A stretch of 64,000 nt of DNA from the NCBI GenBank assembly GCA_030429605.1, contig JAUIEV010000001.1, positions 124,001-188,000 of the forward strand. Direction: 5' to 3'. Both the position numbers and the translations under genes were made by a program. Every line of letters starts with the position of its first letter. Within the stretch, counting starts at the first letter, position 1. Origin of the DNA: Chlamydiia bacterium. Lineage in GTDB: Bacteria > Chlamydiota > Chlamydiia > Chlamydiales > Simkaniaceae. Below, piece after piece: positions 1 to 9,214 of this stretch. The notes under the pieces were generated by a model. That model did not search any database. It was not told where the DNA came from and saw nothing but the letters and a program-made list of their open reading frames with translations.

Positions 1-970
1 CTACAGACTCATCTCCTTGTAAAATACAACTTGGATACTTCCATGTAATAGCAGCTCCGGCCTCAACCTGCGTCCATGAGATTTTAGACCGTGCACCAGC
101 ACATTTTCCACGCTTGGTTACAAAATTATAGATTCCACCTTTTCCATCTTTATCTCCTGCATACCAATTCTGAACCGTACTGTATTTAATTTCAGCTCCG
201 GCAGCAGCATGCAGTTCAACGACCGCCGCATGCAGTTGGTTCTCATCATAGGCTGGTGCAGTACATCCTTCAAGGTAGCTGACATACGAGTCTTCTTCTG
301 CAATAATAAGCGTTCGTTCGAACTGCCCTGTTTCACGTTCATTAATTCGAAAGTAGGTGGACAATTCCATCGGAGAACGAACCCCTTTTGGAATATAGAC
401 AAAAGACCCATCTGAAAAGACAGCAGAGTTTAATGCAGCAAAATAATTATCACCTATTGGAACGACGGTTCCTAAATATTTTTCGAGAAGCTCTGGGTAT
501 TCGTGGACTGCTTCAGAAATCGAACAAAGCACAACACCTGCATCTTGAAGCGTTTTTTTGAATGTGGTTCCGATTGACACCGAATCAAAAACGACATCGA
601 CTGCTACATTTGCAAGCCTTTTTTGCTCATCAAGAGGGATGCCGAGTTTTTCAAACGTCCTGCGAAGCTCTGGATCTACATCATCTAAACTTTGCAGTTG
701 TTTTTTGGATTTTGGCGCTGAGTAGTAACTAATATTTTGAAAATCGATTGGGTCAATTTCGAGGTTAGCCCAATCAGGAGGCGTCATCTCTTTCCACTTC
801 CGAAACGCTTTCAGCCGAAAATCGAGCATAAACTGGGGCTCATTCTTTTTTCGAGAGATCGCATAGATCGTCTCTTCAGAGAGCCCTTTTGGGAGCGTAT
901 CCGTTTCAATATCTGTATGAAAGCCGAATTTGTATTCGCTTCGCTCTCTGAGAAGCTCTTCAGTACTCAT
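1..970 (-). CDS. sufB: SufB, Fe-S cluster scaffold protein (3' end outside window)
   Basis: SufB is the scaffold of the cytosolic SUF complex SufBCD, on which iron-sulfur clusters are built. The gene runs off the left edge, so about 323 codons of the usual ~470-480 are visible. The translation is typical of the family: an N-terminal stretch with [10 protein letters not shown], then the core with [41 protein letters not shown] and EGCTAP, the last containing the conserved Cys. The ATG at 970 has an AAGGG ribosome site about 6 bases upstream. It lies 46 bases downstream of the sugar-nucleotide operon on the same strand, so read-through is possible. The partners sufC, sufD and sufS would be expected beyond the left edge. 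Identification is secure. Confidence 0.97.
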   Translation of the reverse strand, partial: MSTEELLRERSEYKFGFHTDIETDTLPKGLSEETIYAISRKKNEPQFMLDFRLKAFRKWKEMTPPDWANLEIDPIDFQNISYYSAPKSKKQLQSLDDVDPELRRTFEKLGIPLDEQKRLANVAVDVVFDSVSIGTTFKKTLQDAGVVLCSISEAVHEYPELLEKYLGTVVPIGDNYFAALNSAVFSDGSFVYIPKGVRSPMELSTYFRINERETGQFERTLIIAEEDSYVSYLEGCTAPAYDENQLHAAVVELHAAAGAEIKYSTVQNWYAGDKDGKGGIYNFVTKRGKCAGARSKISWTQVEAGAAITWKYPSCILQGDESV

Positions 971-1016
971 GAATGCCCTTTTTTGCAAAAAATTGTACCG
1001 TGAATGGTTCTTCTCG

Positions 1017-2648
1017 TCAAACGCTCAGTTTATCAACTACTTTTTTGACATCGGCAAGAACATCGATCCCAATCGCTTCCTTCTCCGTTGTATAGAGAAC
1101 AACGGGAAGATGCGCTTCCAAAAAGGTCAATTGCTCAAGACTTTCTTTTACAGCAAGGGGACTTGGAGTCAACGTTTGAATTGTATCTAAGAGAGAGTCT
1201 GCATATGCGTATATACCAATATGCTTCCATTTTTCGGTCGAACCATACGGAATTGGATGGCGAGAAAAATACAATGCTCGTCCTGAATCAGACGTAACAA
1301 CTTTTACAGCATGTTTATCTTCAATCTCATCTTCAAGACATCGCTTTCGCAGAGTCCATATTGCTGGGGCACCGTAAATCCCCTGCAACAGTGTTTCTAT
1401 CATATCTTTCGTCACAAGTGGCTCATCACACTGCCAATTGACCCACACATCTGCATCTTTTTGCTGGCGCACTTCAAGCAGCCTTGCTGTCCCATTTGGA
1501 CAATCAGGAGAGGTCATGACATACTTGGTCGTAAACGTTTCTACAACCGCTTTCGTTTCCTCATCGTCAAGTGCAATAATCACTTCATCAAAAAGACCTG
1601 TGGATACAGCAGCCTCATAGGTCCATTGAATAAGAGGCTTTCCTGCAATGGGATATAGAATTTTTTTTGGAAAACGTGTCGAATGCAGTCGAGCAGGAAT
1701 CACACAAACGACGCTTTTTTTGCATTGTTCAACAAGCTGTGCAAGGCCATGTTCAAAAGAAATCTGCGGTTTCCACCCGAAATCTTTTTCCATTTTTTCA
1801 TTTGACAGCGCATACCTAAAGTCATGCCCTTTTCTATCTTCAACATGGGTAAGCAAACGCTTCAGCGCCGGATCAAAGAGTTCAATAAGCTTTTCCGCTA
1901 GCTCCATATTTGAACACTCTACCCCTCCTCCAACGTTATAAACCTCACCTTTCTTTCCCTTACACAGTATTGTCCAAATCGCTGAAACATGGTCATCGAC
2001 GTGTATCCAATCTCGGACATTCTTCCCTGACCCATAAATCGGGATGGGGTTCCTTTCTTGAAGCGCACGAAGGACAGTAGGTATGAATTTTTCAGCGTGC
2101 TGAAATGGCCCATAGTTGTTGCTGCAATGCGACATCGTCACATGGAGCCCATACGTTTTGCCATACGCTCTTACAAAGTGGTCTGATGCTGCTTTTGAAG
2201 CTGCATATGGTGAATTGGGCGCATACCTTGATGTTTCTGTAAACTCTCCTGTTTCACCAAGTGACCCATACACTTCATCTGTTGAGACATGATGAAACCG
2301 AATGTGGGGGCGTTTTTTTACCGCCTCAAGAAGTCGAACCGTTCCAACTACATTGCTTTGCAAAAATGGCTCAGCACTCTCGATACTCCTATCAACATGA
2401 CTTTCAGCTGCAAAGTGGACGACATGAGTAAACGAATGTTGTAAAAAAAGTGATTCTATGTCTTTCACATCTCCCTGCACGAAGGAGTACCGAGGGTCAT
2501 TTTCTACTGCTTTCAATGCATCTTTCGAGGCTGCATAGGTCAATGCATCGTAATTTACCACTTCACCGTGAAATGTTGTATTGAGTAGAACATGTCGAAT
2601 GAACGCAGATCCAATAAAGCCGGATCCACCTGTAACTAAAAGTTTCAT
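1017..2648 (-). CDS. Fusion of dTDP-glucose 4,6-dehydratase (RmlB) and CMP-Kdo synthetase-like cytidylyltransferase (KdsB)
   Basis: Two complete enzymes lie in one 543-residue chain. Residues ~1-308 are an RmlB-type extended [12 protein letters not shown] at the N-terminus binds NAD, followed by [11 protein letters not shown] and the catalytic YAASK. This family makes dTDP-4-keto-6-deoxyglucose. Residues ~313-543 are KdsB-like: [22 protein letters not shown] (family NVQGDEP) and a C-terminal [12 protein letters not shown] with [11 protein letters not shown]. KdsB activates a 2-keto-3-deoxy acid as its CMP derivative. The join is direct, with no linker to speak of. The ATG overlaps the rfbD stop by 4 bases. 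RmlA, the usual first enzyme, is not in the window. I infer that the KdsB half may act on a sugar other than Kdo. Domain calls are firm; the substrate of the second half is not. Confidence 0.9.
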   Translation of the reverse strand: MKLLVTGGSGFIGSAFIRHVLLNTTFHGEVVNYDALTYAASKDALKAVENDPRYSFVQGDVKDIESLFLQHSFTHVVHFAAESHVDRSIESAEPFLQSNVVGTVRLLEAVKKRPHIRFHHVSTDEVYGSLGETGEFTETSRYAPNSPYAASKAASDHFVRAYGKTYGLHVTMSHCSNNYGPFQHAEKFIPTVLRALQERNPIPIYGSGKNVRDWIHVDDHVSAIWTILCKGKKGEVYNVGGGVECSNMELAEKLIELFDPALKRLLTHVEDRKGHDFRYALSNEKMEKDFGWKPQISFEHGLAQLVEQCKKSVVCVIPARLHSTRFPKKILYPIAGKPLIQWTYEAAVSTGLFDEVIIALDDEETKAVVETFTTKYVMTSPDCPNGTARLLEVRQQKDADVWVNWQCDEPLVTKDMIETLLQGIYGAPAIWTLRKRCLEDEIEDKHAVKVVTSDSGRALYFSRHPIPYGSTEKWKHIGIYAYADSLLDTIQTLTPSPLAVKESLEQLTFLEAHLPVVLYTTEKEAIGIDVLADVKKVVDKLSV

Positions 2649-3463
2649 ATAATTATCTCCGAGACCCTATTTTGCCAAAGAGGCAACTTCACTCCAAGGG
2701 TTTTTTCAAGCTTTGCTGTGCTTAACACTGAATGTTTAGGCCTTTGTGCTGCCTGCGGGTAGTCTTCAGACGGGATCGGACTGACGTCACAGGATGCGCC
2801 AATGATTTCTTTAATAGATGCTGCGAAGGAGTACCATGTGGTCTCTCCTTCATTTGCACAGTGAAAAATGCCTCGTGCCTTTTTTTCGACGAGTGCAAGT
2901 GTCGCGTGGACAACATCATCAGCAAACGTTGGGCGCCCCCATTGGTCATTTACTACTTGGATTGCGTCTTTTTTCCCAAGAAGGTGCTGCATCGTACGCA
3001 CAAAATGATTCCCTTCTTTCCCAAAAAGCCATGAAACTCGCACGAGAAGGGTGTGAGGATTTTGAAGCGCCTCTTTTTCCCCCTCTCTTTTCGTTTTTCC
3101 ATAGACATTGATCGGCTGGGGAGCACTTTCTTCTGTGTAGGGGGAATTCGAGAGCCCATCAAAGACATAGTCTGTTGAGAAATGGACAAGAGGGAGACCG
3201 GTTTCTGCAAGATGCTTTGGAATAAGTACATTGAGCTGATACGCAGCCTTCTCATTGGTTTCTGCTAAATCGACAGATGTGTATGCGGCACAGTTGATAA
3301 TCAGTGTCGGTTTGTATTCTTTGACAAATGGAGCAATGGAAGCTGCATCAGTACAGTCAACGTCACTTCGGGAAGTCGCTCTATACGGGATCTTTTTTGC
3401 TTCACAGATCCGTGCAAATGCGCTCGCAAGAAGGCCATTTTTTCCAACTATCCATATGCGCAT
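2645..3463 (-). CDS. rfbD: dTDP-4-dehydrorhamnose reductase
   Basis: RfbD/RmlD reduces dTDP-4-keto-L-rhamnose to dTDP-L-rhamnose, the last step of the rhamnose donor pathway, in the cytoplasm. The 272-residue protein has the N-terminal nucleotide-binding strand IWIVGKNGLLASAF, then NCAAYTSVDLAE, the FSTDYVFDG motif and the catalytic YGKTKREGE; its length is close to the family norm (~290). It sits between rfbC (16-base overlap) and the rmlB-kdsB fusion (4-base overlap), so translation is probably coupled. The gene order rfbC-rfbD-rmlB supports a working rhamnose-type branch. Confidence 0.93.
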   Translation of the reverse strand: MRIWIVGKNGLLASAFARICEAKKIPYRATSRSDVDCTDAASIAPFVKEYKPTLIINCAAYTSVDLAETNEKAAYQLNVLIPKHLAETGLPLVHFSTDYVFDGLSNSPYTEESAPQPINVYGKTKREGEKEALQNPHTLLVRVSWLFGKEGNHFVRTMQHLLGKKDAIQVVNDQWGRPTFADDVVHATLALVEKKARGIFHCANEGETTWYSFAASIKEIIGASCDVSPIPSEDYPQAAQRPKHSVLSTAKLEKTLGVKLPLWQNRVSEIII

Positions 3464-3963
3464 ACGTCACCAAATAGCTGTGCACTCCTATCTCGCAGAG
3501 AGACGATGGGATGTTCAATTCCCCATTCGATTCCAATTGAAGGATCATTATAGCGAAATCCCCGCTCACTTTTTGGATCGTAAAATGAGGAGACTTTGTA
3601 GGAAACAACAGCATACTCACTCAAAACGGCAAACCCGTGCGCAAACCCATCCGGAATAAAAAGCTGCCGTTTGTTTTCTCCTGTGAGCACAAATCCTTTC
3701 CAGCAGCCGAACGTTGGTGATTCCGGGCGAACATCGACAGCTACATCAAAAATGTCTCCATGAACACATCGAACGAGTTTTGCCTGGCCAGGCTGAAAAT
3801 GCATTCCTCTGATAACATTTTTTTTTGAAAATGATTCATTATCTTGAACAAATACGGAATCTATTTCACACGTTTTTTCAGAATACGATTCAAGGAAGTA
3901 GCCTCGCTCATCTTCAAAAACCTTCGGTACGATTATCTTTAGCTCATCCATAGGCGTAATCAT
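3448..3963 (-). CDS. rfbC: dTDP-4-dehydrorhamnose 3,5-epimerase
   Basis: RfbC/RmlC epimerises dTDP-4-keto-6-deoxyglucose at C3 and C5. The 171-residue chain carries FEDERGYFLESYSE, the QDNESFSKKNVIRGMHFQ motif of the cupin active site, VDVRPESPTFG, LFIPDGFAHGFAVLSE and a C-terminal YNDPSIGIEW. I start it at the ATG at 3963, which overlaps the upstream yfiH stop as ATGA; an upstream in-frame extension to 4014 lies wholly inside yfiH and has no family similarity. A second in-frame ATG four codons later is also possible. It is the second gene of the yfiH-rfbC-rfbD-rmlB/kdsB operon. Confidence 0.93.
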   Translation of the reverse strand: MITPMDELKIIVPKVFEDERGYFLESYSEKTCEIDSVFVQDNESFSKKNVIRGMHFQPGQAKLVRCVHGDIFDVAVDVRPESPTFGCWKGFVLTGENKRQLFIPDGFAHGFAVLSEYAVVSYKVSSFYDPKSERGFRYNDPSIGIEWGIEHPIVSLRDRSAQLFGDVCAYG

Positions 3964-4736
3964 ACGATGGAAGAAGAATTGAGAGCAATAGCTGTTCCCA
4001 TCCTTCCGGTACACTTCTCCCGCCTATATGAAAAATACTTTTCCGGAAGTGCATAGGTGCATTCAGGACATATATCAATATTTTTTTCCTGCACTCCGGC
4101 TTCTTTTAACTGAAAGGAGGCAATATCCCGTAATGAAACGTGAGACGTCTCATCAAAAAAATGGTGTAAATGAGATGGGAACTCTTCTTTAAAGTGAATA
4201 AACTCAGCATGTTTTTTTCCAAGAGACGGCCCTATTCCGACAAGAATATCAGCCGGATTTGATCCAAAATCTCTCTGCATTTTTTGTATTGCTTCCCGAT
4301 ATATATTGAGGGTAAGTCCTCTCCACCCTGCATGGACAGCTCCTACCACCTTTTGTACAGGATCAACAAAAAGCGCAGGCTGGCAATCTGCATGCCGTAC
4401 TAAAAGAAGGAGGTCCGGCTCTTTCGTTAGGAGGCCATCACATGTATATGTTCCCGGAGCATCAATTGAAAGTACCTCTTTCCCATGTACTTGGTGCATT
4501 TCAGCCATTTTATTCACTTGAAGCGCTTCTTGTATTCTCTTTTTGTTTTCCTCAACAATAGACTGGTCATCTCCAACAGTGTCACCAACATTCAGTGAAT
4601 CATATGGGGACACACCGGCGCCTCCATTTCGTGTGAAGGAGCCGCATCGCACGGGATGAGAAGAAAAATGTGTAAAAACCCATGTTTCTAATGGGTATCG
4701 AATGTGGGGAAAAATTTTCGCTTGCATCTTTATCAT
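3960..4736 (-). CDS. YfiH/PgeF family protein (laccase-domain purine nucleoside enzyme)
   Basis: The 258-residue protein belongs to the YfiH/PgeF/FAMIN family, cytosolic enzymes described both as peptidoglycan-editing factors and as purine nucleoside phosphorylase/deaminases. Visible motifs are GSFTRNGGAGVSPYDSLNVG, HQVHG, ADCQPALFVDP, VHAGWRG and the C-terminal YFSYRREK; the zinc-site His and Cys residues (HQVHG, ADC, HAGWRG) are intact. It is first in a tight minus-strand operon with rhamnose genes and is divergent from the APS-kinase gene, 45 bases away. Its presence fits an organism retaining some peptidoglycan metabolism. Family is sure; the physiological substrate is not. Confidence 0.92.
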   Translation of the reverse strand: MIKMQAKIFPHIRYPLETWVFTHFSSHPVRCGSFTRNGGAGVSPYDSLNVGDTVGDDQSIVEENKKRIQEALQVNKMAEMHQVHGKEVLSIDAPGTYTCDGLLTKEPDLLLLVRHADCQPALFVDPVQKVVGAVHAGWRGLTLNIYREAIQKMQRDFGSNPADILVGIGPSLGKKHAEFIHFKEEFPSHLHHFFDETSHVSLRDIASFQLKEAGVQEKNIDICPECTYALPEKYFSYRREKCTGRMGTAIALNSSSIV

Positions 4737-4781
4737 AACTATTTCATGGTACGACCGTTATACATTATTTGAGGTGATACT

Positions 4782-5759
4782 ATGAAGTACTTTTCTGGTA
4801 TACTTTTTCTTGCACTCAGCTTTGTCAGCTCGACACTTGTTGGTGCAGAGAAAAAAGCAATTTGGTTCACAGGAATTCCATGTAGTGGAAAAACGACCAT
4901 TGCAAAAGAATTCAATAAACGATTTCCTTCGTCTGTTGTCGTAGATGGAGACGAGGTAAGAAAAAGCATCAATGCTGACCTTGGATTTTCAAAAGAAGAT
5001 CGAGAAGAAAACCTCCGACGCATAACTGAGATAGCAAAACTTGCACTCTCATCTGTAGATACCGTTCTTGTCTCGTGCGTAAGCCCATATCAGAGCGTTC
5101 GAGATGCTGCACGAGCGGCTTTTGAAAAAGAAGGCTATACTTTTTATGAGGTGTTTGTAAATGCATCCGTTGACACATGTGTTGTTCGTGACGTGAAAGG
5201 TATGTATAAAAAAGCACTTGCTGGCGAAATCCCTTCATTTACAGGTATTTCAGCACCATATGAATCACCTGAAAATCCAGACCTTGTTCTGAATACAAGT
5301 GATGAAACTCTCGATGAATCTGTAAATAGATTAATTGATCACATTGGCCTTGTAAACCCACAGCAACCACATGCACTCTTTATTGGAAGATGGAGCCCAT
5401 TCCATAGAGGTCACTGGGAAATCATGAACACTGTCCGAAAAGAAAATCCAGATCGTCCACTCCTTATTTTCGTTCGTGACACAGGGAAAGAATTTTGGTC
5501 ACCGGAATTTCGAAAAGGGATGATTGAAGCTGGAATGAAAAAAATGGGCGTCAAAGCAACAGTCCAAATCATTCCTGACATCGACTCAGTAAACTGGGGA
5601 AGAGGTGTTGGATACTCTCCACGACTTGTTGATGTCGATGCACGAATTCATGCAATTTCAGGCACAAAAATCCGAAAAGGGATTGAAGAAGGCTTGGACG
5701 CTTGGAAAGAGTTTGTCTGCCCGGGTGTTGCAGAATTCATCCTCGAGAACAACAAATAA
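4782..5759 (+). CDS. Exported APS kinase-like / nucleotidyltransferase fusion
   Basis: Residues 1-22 look like a cleavable signal peptide (MKYF, a hydrophobic run, then VGA before EKK). Residues ~26-180 are an APS-kinase-type P-loop domain: GIPCSGKTT (31-39), VDGDEVRKS, and FSKEDREENLRRI, the signature of adenylylsulfate kinase. Residues ~195-325 are an HxGH-class nucleotidyltransferase: RWSPFHRGHWEIM and, near the end, ISGTKIRKGIEEG, as in ATP sulfurylase and NMN adenylyltransferase. The strong ribosome site GAGGTGAT precedes the ATG, and no other ATG, GTG or TTG lies in frame before the kinase domain, so the leader is translated. A cytosolic, ATP-using enzyme with a signal peptide is unusual. 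APS/PAPS chemistry is the natural guess; the true substrate is unproven. A good terminator follows. Confidence 0.85.
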   Translation: MKYFSGILFLALSFVSSTLVGAEKKAIWFTGIPCSGKTTIAKEFNKRFPSSVVVDGDEVRKSINADLGFSKEDREENLRRITEIAKLALSSVDTVLVSCVSPYQSVRDAARAAFEKEGYTFYEVFVNASVDTCVVRDVKGMYKKALAGEIPSFTGISAPYESPENPDLVLNTSDETLDESVNRLIDHIGLVNPQQPHALFIGRWSPFHRGHWEIMNTVRKENPDRPLLIFVRDTGKEFWSPEFRKGMIEAGMKKMGVKATVQIIPDIDSVNWGRGVGYSPRLVDVDARIHAISGTKIRKGIEEGLDAWKEFVCPGVAEFILENNK

Positions 5760-5771
5760 TTCTTTTTTCTC

Positions 5772-5821
5772 AAAGAGAGTGCCCGTGTTCCCCTTTTGAA
5801 TACGGGTCTCTCTTGCTTTTT
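5772..5821 (+). terminator. Rho-independent terminator after the APS-kinase fusion gene
   Basis: Stem arms AAAGAGAG-TG-CCCGT (5772-5786) and ACGGG-T-CTCTCTT (5802-5814) pair with a small internal bulge, followed by CTTTTT. It lies 12 bases after the stop codon. Confidence 0.8.
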
Positions 5822-5876
5822 ACCCTCTCCCTTGCAAAAATGATTTTCTGAAAACAGCACATTCGAGAGCGGCGTC

Positions 5877-7277
5877 ATGATCAAAGAAAAAATGGGGAGC
5901 TATATCAATGGGACCTATCATTGCAGTGGCGAAAAAGAAACACGTACATGTGTTATCACACATAAAACCATAACTACACTCTATCACGCGACAAAGAGCG
6001 ACATTGCGTCTGGGCTTCTTCCCTCTTTTGCACTCTCTACGCTCTCCTCATATGAAAGAAGCCACCTCCTCATGGAGGTTGCATCGCAATTACTGAACCG
6101 GAAAGAGGAACTTTCTCAGCTCATCGTACAAGAAATGGGAAAACCCATTCGAGAAGCACGTGGTGAGATAGACTATGCTGCAGCCTATTTTACGTGGTTT
6201 GCTGAAGAAGCAAAAAGAATCTATGGCCAAACTATTCCTTCGTCTCACAAAGGAAAGCGCATAGAGCTTCGATATTACCCTATTGGCGCATGCGGAATCA
6301 TTACGCCCTGGAACTTCCCAATTGCAATGGGCGCTAGAAAAATTGCACCGGCACTTGCTGCAGGGTGTCCCCTCGTCGTAAAGCCTGCTCCTGAAACACC
6401 TCTTTCTATGCTGCTTTTAGCTGAAATAATTACAGAAGCAGGTTTTCCCAAAGGAACGTGCAACGTCCTTGTTGGAGATGAAAAAGAAATCGGAAAAGCA
6501 CTAACCCATGCGCCAAACATAAAAAAACTCTCGTTTACAGGGAGCACTTCCATTGGCTCTCTTCTCTACCAACTTTCAGCTACAACACTGAAAAAAGTTA
6601 CAATGGAACTTGGAGGGAACGCGCCGTTTATTGTAACAGAGGATGCGAATATTCCAGCTGCTGTAGAAGGAGCTATCCAAGCAAAGTTTCGCAATAGTGG
6701 ACAAACGTGCATTTGTGCTAATCGCTTTTTGGTCCACACATCAAAAGAGAAACAATTTACAAAAGCTCTTTTGGAAAGAATTGAAACATTAAATGTGGGC
6801 AATCCTTTTGAGGAATCAACGGATATTTCAACCTACCTTCATCCACAATCTGCCACACGAATAGAGGAACTAAAAGAAGATACGACTTCACATGGAGGTC
6901 TGTTTCTCACTCTCGAAACAAAGAAAAACATCCCTCTTGTCGCAACAAATGTGACAAAAAAAATGCGCGTTTTCAAAGAAGAAATTTTTGGGCCACTGGT
7001 TTCTCTTTCTTCTTTTTCATCAGATGAGGAAGCTCTAATGCTTGCAAACGATACAGAATACGGACTTGCTTCCTATGTATTCACAACATCGATGAAACGA
7101 GCTGAGCTCTACACAAATGAATTACAGTTTGGAATGATTGGCATGAATGACGGGGCTTTTAGCGCAGCCGAATTTCCATTTGGTGGAATAAAAATGTCGG
7201 GATTCGGAAGAGAAGGCGGCCCAACAGGAATGTATGAATACCTTGCTCAAAAATCACTTTCCATAAGGACTGTCTAA
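5877..7277 (+). CDS. NAD(P)-dependent aldehyde dehydrogenase, succinate-semialdehyde dehydrogenase-like
   Basis: The 466-residue protein is a full-length aldehyde dehydrogenase. Motifs in order are REARGEIDYAAAYFTWFAEE, GIITPWNFPIAMGARKIAPA (cofactor loop), KPAPETP, FTGSTSIG, MELGGNAPFIV (catalytic Glu) and NSGQTCICANRF (catalytic Cys); the C-terminal GMIGMNDG and PFGGIKMSGFGREGG are typical of the GabD group. It would oxidise succinate semialdehyde or a similar short aldehyde to the acid in the cytosol. The first ATG at 5877 has only a weak ribosome site; the ATG at 5892 is an alternative. The stop overlaps the next ATG as TAATG, so it forms an operon with the CPBP protease gene. Confidence 0.92.
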   Translation: MIKEKMGSYINGTYHCSGEKETRTCVITHKTITTLYHATKSDIASGLLPSFALSTLSSYERSHLLMEVASQLLNRKEELSQLIVQEMGKPIREARGEIDYAAAYFTWFAEEAKRIYGQTIPSSHKGKRIELRYYPIGACGIITPWNFPIAMGARKIAPALAAGCPLVVKPAPETPLSMLLLAEIITEAGFPKGTCNVLVGDEKEIGKALTHAPNIKKLSFTGSTSIGSLLYQLSATTLKKVTMELGGNAPFIVTEDANIPAAVEGAIQAKFRNSGQTCICANRFLVHTSKEKQFTKALLERIETLNVGNPFEESTDISTYLHPQSATRIEELKEDTTSHGGLFLTLETKKNIPLVATNVTKKMRVFKEEIFGPLVSLSSFSSDEEALMLANDTEYGLASYVFTTSMKRAELYTNELQFGMIGMNDGAFSAAEFPFGGIKMSGFGREGGPTGMYEYLAQKSLSIRTV

Positions 7278-8155
7278 TGCATCCATATACCGTTATTCTT
7301 AATCACCCACTTGCATTTTCAGCATATCTCACACTTATGACATCGCTCGTAAGTTTGTGGATTTTCAAAAAGTGGTTCGTTTGGGGCGCTCTCGCTCTTG
7401 TTTCCGGATCGCTTGCGTATGCAAGTGGCATCATAGATCTTCCCGTTCTCGTTCCGGTAACGTTCCTTCTTTTGTCTCTTCTAACGCTCCAACTACGACT
7501 TCACGGAATCCTTCGTGCATTTCTTGTTCTTATTGCTTTTTTGTCTAGTTTTTCTCTTTTTCTACATCTCTCTCAAGGAACGAACAATCTTCTTCTCTTT
7601 CAAGGAATTCTTAAAAATGGAAGTGTTCCTTACCGCTATTTTTGGAGTTATGACAAAGGACTTGTCGGCCTCCTTATTCTTGGCGTAGCCCATCCACTCC
7701 TTTCAGATCCAATGCACTGGAAGTTAGTTGCACCAAAAATATGTCTCTTTAGCGTACTATCTCTCCTCGCTCTCTTAGGAGGGGCGTATGCGCTTTCTGT
7801 TGTGGCTTTTGATCCTTCACTTCCAAAGTTTTTACCCCTTTGGATACTCGGGCAATTCTTTTTCGTTTGTATAGCAGAAGAAGCCCTGTATAGAGGGCTT
7901 CTTCAAAGAGAACTTACTGATGCGCTGCCAGAAAAATGGGGGTGGTTTGCAAGCATTCTCCTTGTTGCATCCCTTTTCTCGCTTATGCATCTGATCTCAA
8001 GTGAGGATGTGCGATACCTTCTCCTCGCTTTTGGCGCCGGCCTCATGTACGGATGTACCTACACTTCAACAAGATCTATTGAAGCAAGCATACTCGTCCA
8101 CTTTGTCGTAAATACGACGCACATCCTTTTATTCAGTTATCCTGCTCTTGCATGA
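7277..8155 (+). CDS. CPBP-family (CAAX/Abi) intramembrane metalloprotease
   Basis: The 292-residue polytopic membrane protein has about eight hydrophobic segments, starting with SAYLTLMTSLVSLWIF. The C-terminal third carries the three CPBP motifs: EEALYRGLLQREL (EExxxR), LFSLMHLI (FxxxH) and VHFVVNTTHI (HxxxN), which bind the catalytic metal in Rce1-like proteases. Bacterial members process peptides or pheromones or give bacteriocin immunity; nothing here fixes the substrate. Its ATG overlaps the aldehyde dehydrogenase stop by one base. The gene is convergent with the small lipoprotein gene 23 bases on. Confidence 0.9.
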   Translation: MHPYTVILNHPLAFSAYLTLMTSLVSLWIFKKWFVWGALALVSGSLAYASGIIDLPVLVPVTFLLLSLLTLQLRLHGILRAFLVLIAFLSSFSLFLHLSQGTNNLLLFQGILKNGSVPYRYFWSYDKGLVGLLILGVAHPLLSDPMHWKLVAPKICLFSVLSLLALLGGAYALSVVAFDPSLPKFLPLWILGQFFFVCIAEEALYRGLLQRELTDALPEKWGWFASILLVASLFSLMHLISSEDVRYLLLAFGAGLMYGCTYTSTRSIEASILVHFVVNTTHILLFSYPALA

Positions 8156-8178
8156 AATAGACAAAAGCAAATATACAG

Positions 8179-8532
8179 TTAACTTTGGCAAGATCTTCTG
8201 TACGAACGGCCTGTTGTTTTCCGTTGGTCAGACACTTTTTCTACAGCAGCATCTGGAGAAAAATACTTTCCTCGTCCGTACTCATAGTCTCCGTGTCGAG
8301 CAAGTCGCATAGCTTCCTTTCGTTGGCTATATGACATTTCTTCACAGAATACTTTTTGATTATAAGGGCGCAGCTTTGCTGCAAATGATTGCTCTTCGCT
8401 ACTCATTTTATCACATTCTTTGCTGCTTTCGTGATGAGCAGCAGTCATGCCGTGTGTAGAACCTTTTGATTCACACCCAACAAAGAATGCACAACAAGCA
8501 AGCGCAAAAGCTATAACACCTTTCGCTTTCAT
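8179..8532 (-). CDS. Small predicted lipoprotein of unknown function
   Basis: The 117-residue protein begins with a lipoprotein signal: MKAKGVIAFALACC, then FFVGC, where Cys20 would be lipidated. The mature part is polar and rich in His, Ser and Arg, with a block around MSSEEQSFAAKLRPYNQKVF and CEEMSYSQRKEAM that looks like a short helical domain. A strong ribosome site (GGAGG) lies just upstream of the ATG. It stands alone, divergent from mcsA across a 187-base gap in which I see no convincing promoter. I do not recognise the family. Confidence 0.75.
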   Translation of the reverse strand: MKAKGVIAFALACCAFFVGCESKGSTHGMTAAHHESSKECDKMSSEEQSFAAKLRPYNQKVFCEEMSYSQRKEAMRLARHGDYEYGRGKYFSPDAAVEKVSDQRKTTGRSYRRSCQS

Positions 8533-8719
8533 AATACCTCCAACAACCTGATGTCATTCCACATACTGTGGTATATTTCGAGAATGTCTCTTAATTGCCA
8601 TATAGCAACTTACCCATCCAAAGTAAAATATTTTTTATAAAACTGTTCGAGAAGAGGAAATATGTGTATAAAAAGAGGCTGAAACAAAGATATACAAACA
8701 GACAAAATGTAAGGCACAT

Positions 8720-9214
8720 ATGGATGAACGCCCACTTGAATGCGCTGCATGTGAGCAGGCTCCATCAATACGGTATACTGCAATAGAAGGTGGCACCTCC
8801 CACTCCTATTCACTTTGCTCAACTTGCCCACTCCTTGCACAGAGACTTGGAGCAAAAAATGAAGACCACGCAACCTTGGAAAAAGAAAACGTCTGTTGTG
8901 GCGGATGCGGTACATCACAAGCTCACATCCTCCAAGAAAAAACAGTAGGGTGTTTTGCATGTTATGACACGTTTCATGAAACAATTGCGCATATTTTATC
9001 AATAGAACAGAACATTCCCCTTGAGCGAACACAACCACACCATTATAGAGGAAGAGCTCCAACAAATGGAAATGCCCCAGATATTGCAGATCGAATAGTT
9101 GAGCTGAATAGCGCTTTATCCATAGCACTTACGCAAGAAAACTACGAGCATGCTGCGGCGATACGAGACGAAATGCACACCCTTTTGGACACTCATGACG
9201 AAACAGATTCCTAA
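8720..9214 (+). CDS. mcsA: McsA, zinc-binding UVR-domain partner of McsB
   Basis: McsA activates the protein-arginine kinase McsB and links it to ClpC-type proteolysis in Firmicutes. The 164-residue protein shows four CxxC pairs, CAAC, CSTC, CGGC and CFAC, spaced as two zinc sites in residues 8-80, and a C-terminal UVR motif (VELNSALSIALTQENYEHAA, then AIRDEM). Length and layout match the family. It overlaps mcsB by 20 bases. The ribosome site AAGG is 6-7 bases before the ATG. Because the McsB next door looks inactive, McsA may here be an adaptor only (inference). Confidence 0.9.
   Translation: MDERPLECAACEQAPSIRYTAIEGGTSHSYSLCSTCPLLAQRLGAKNEDHATLEKENVCCGGCGTSQAHILQEKTVGCFACYDTFHETIAHILSIEQNIPLERTQPHHYRGRAPTNGNAPDIADRIVELNSALSIALTQENYEHAAAIRDEMHTLLDTHDETDS

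Noticed and set aside
1311-1658. Open frames on the plus strand across rmlB-kdsB and similar frames opposite many genes
   Set aside because: They are antisense shadows of well-supported genes, with no motif or ribosome site.
9150-9194. N-terminal extension of McsB
   Set aside because: Lies wholly inside mcsA in another frame and has no similarity to the family; the ATG at 9195 matches the expected N-terminus.
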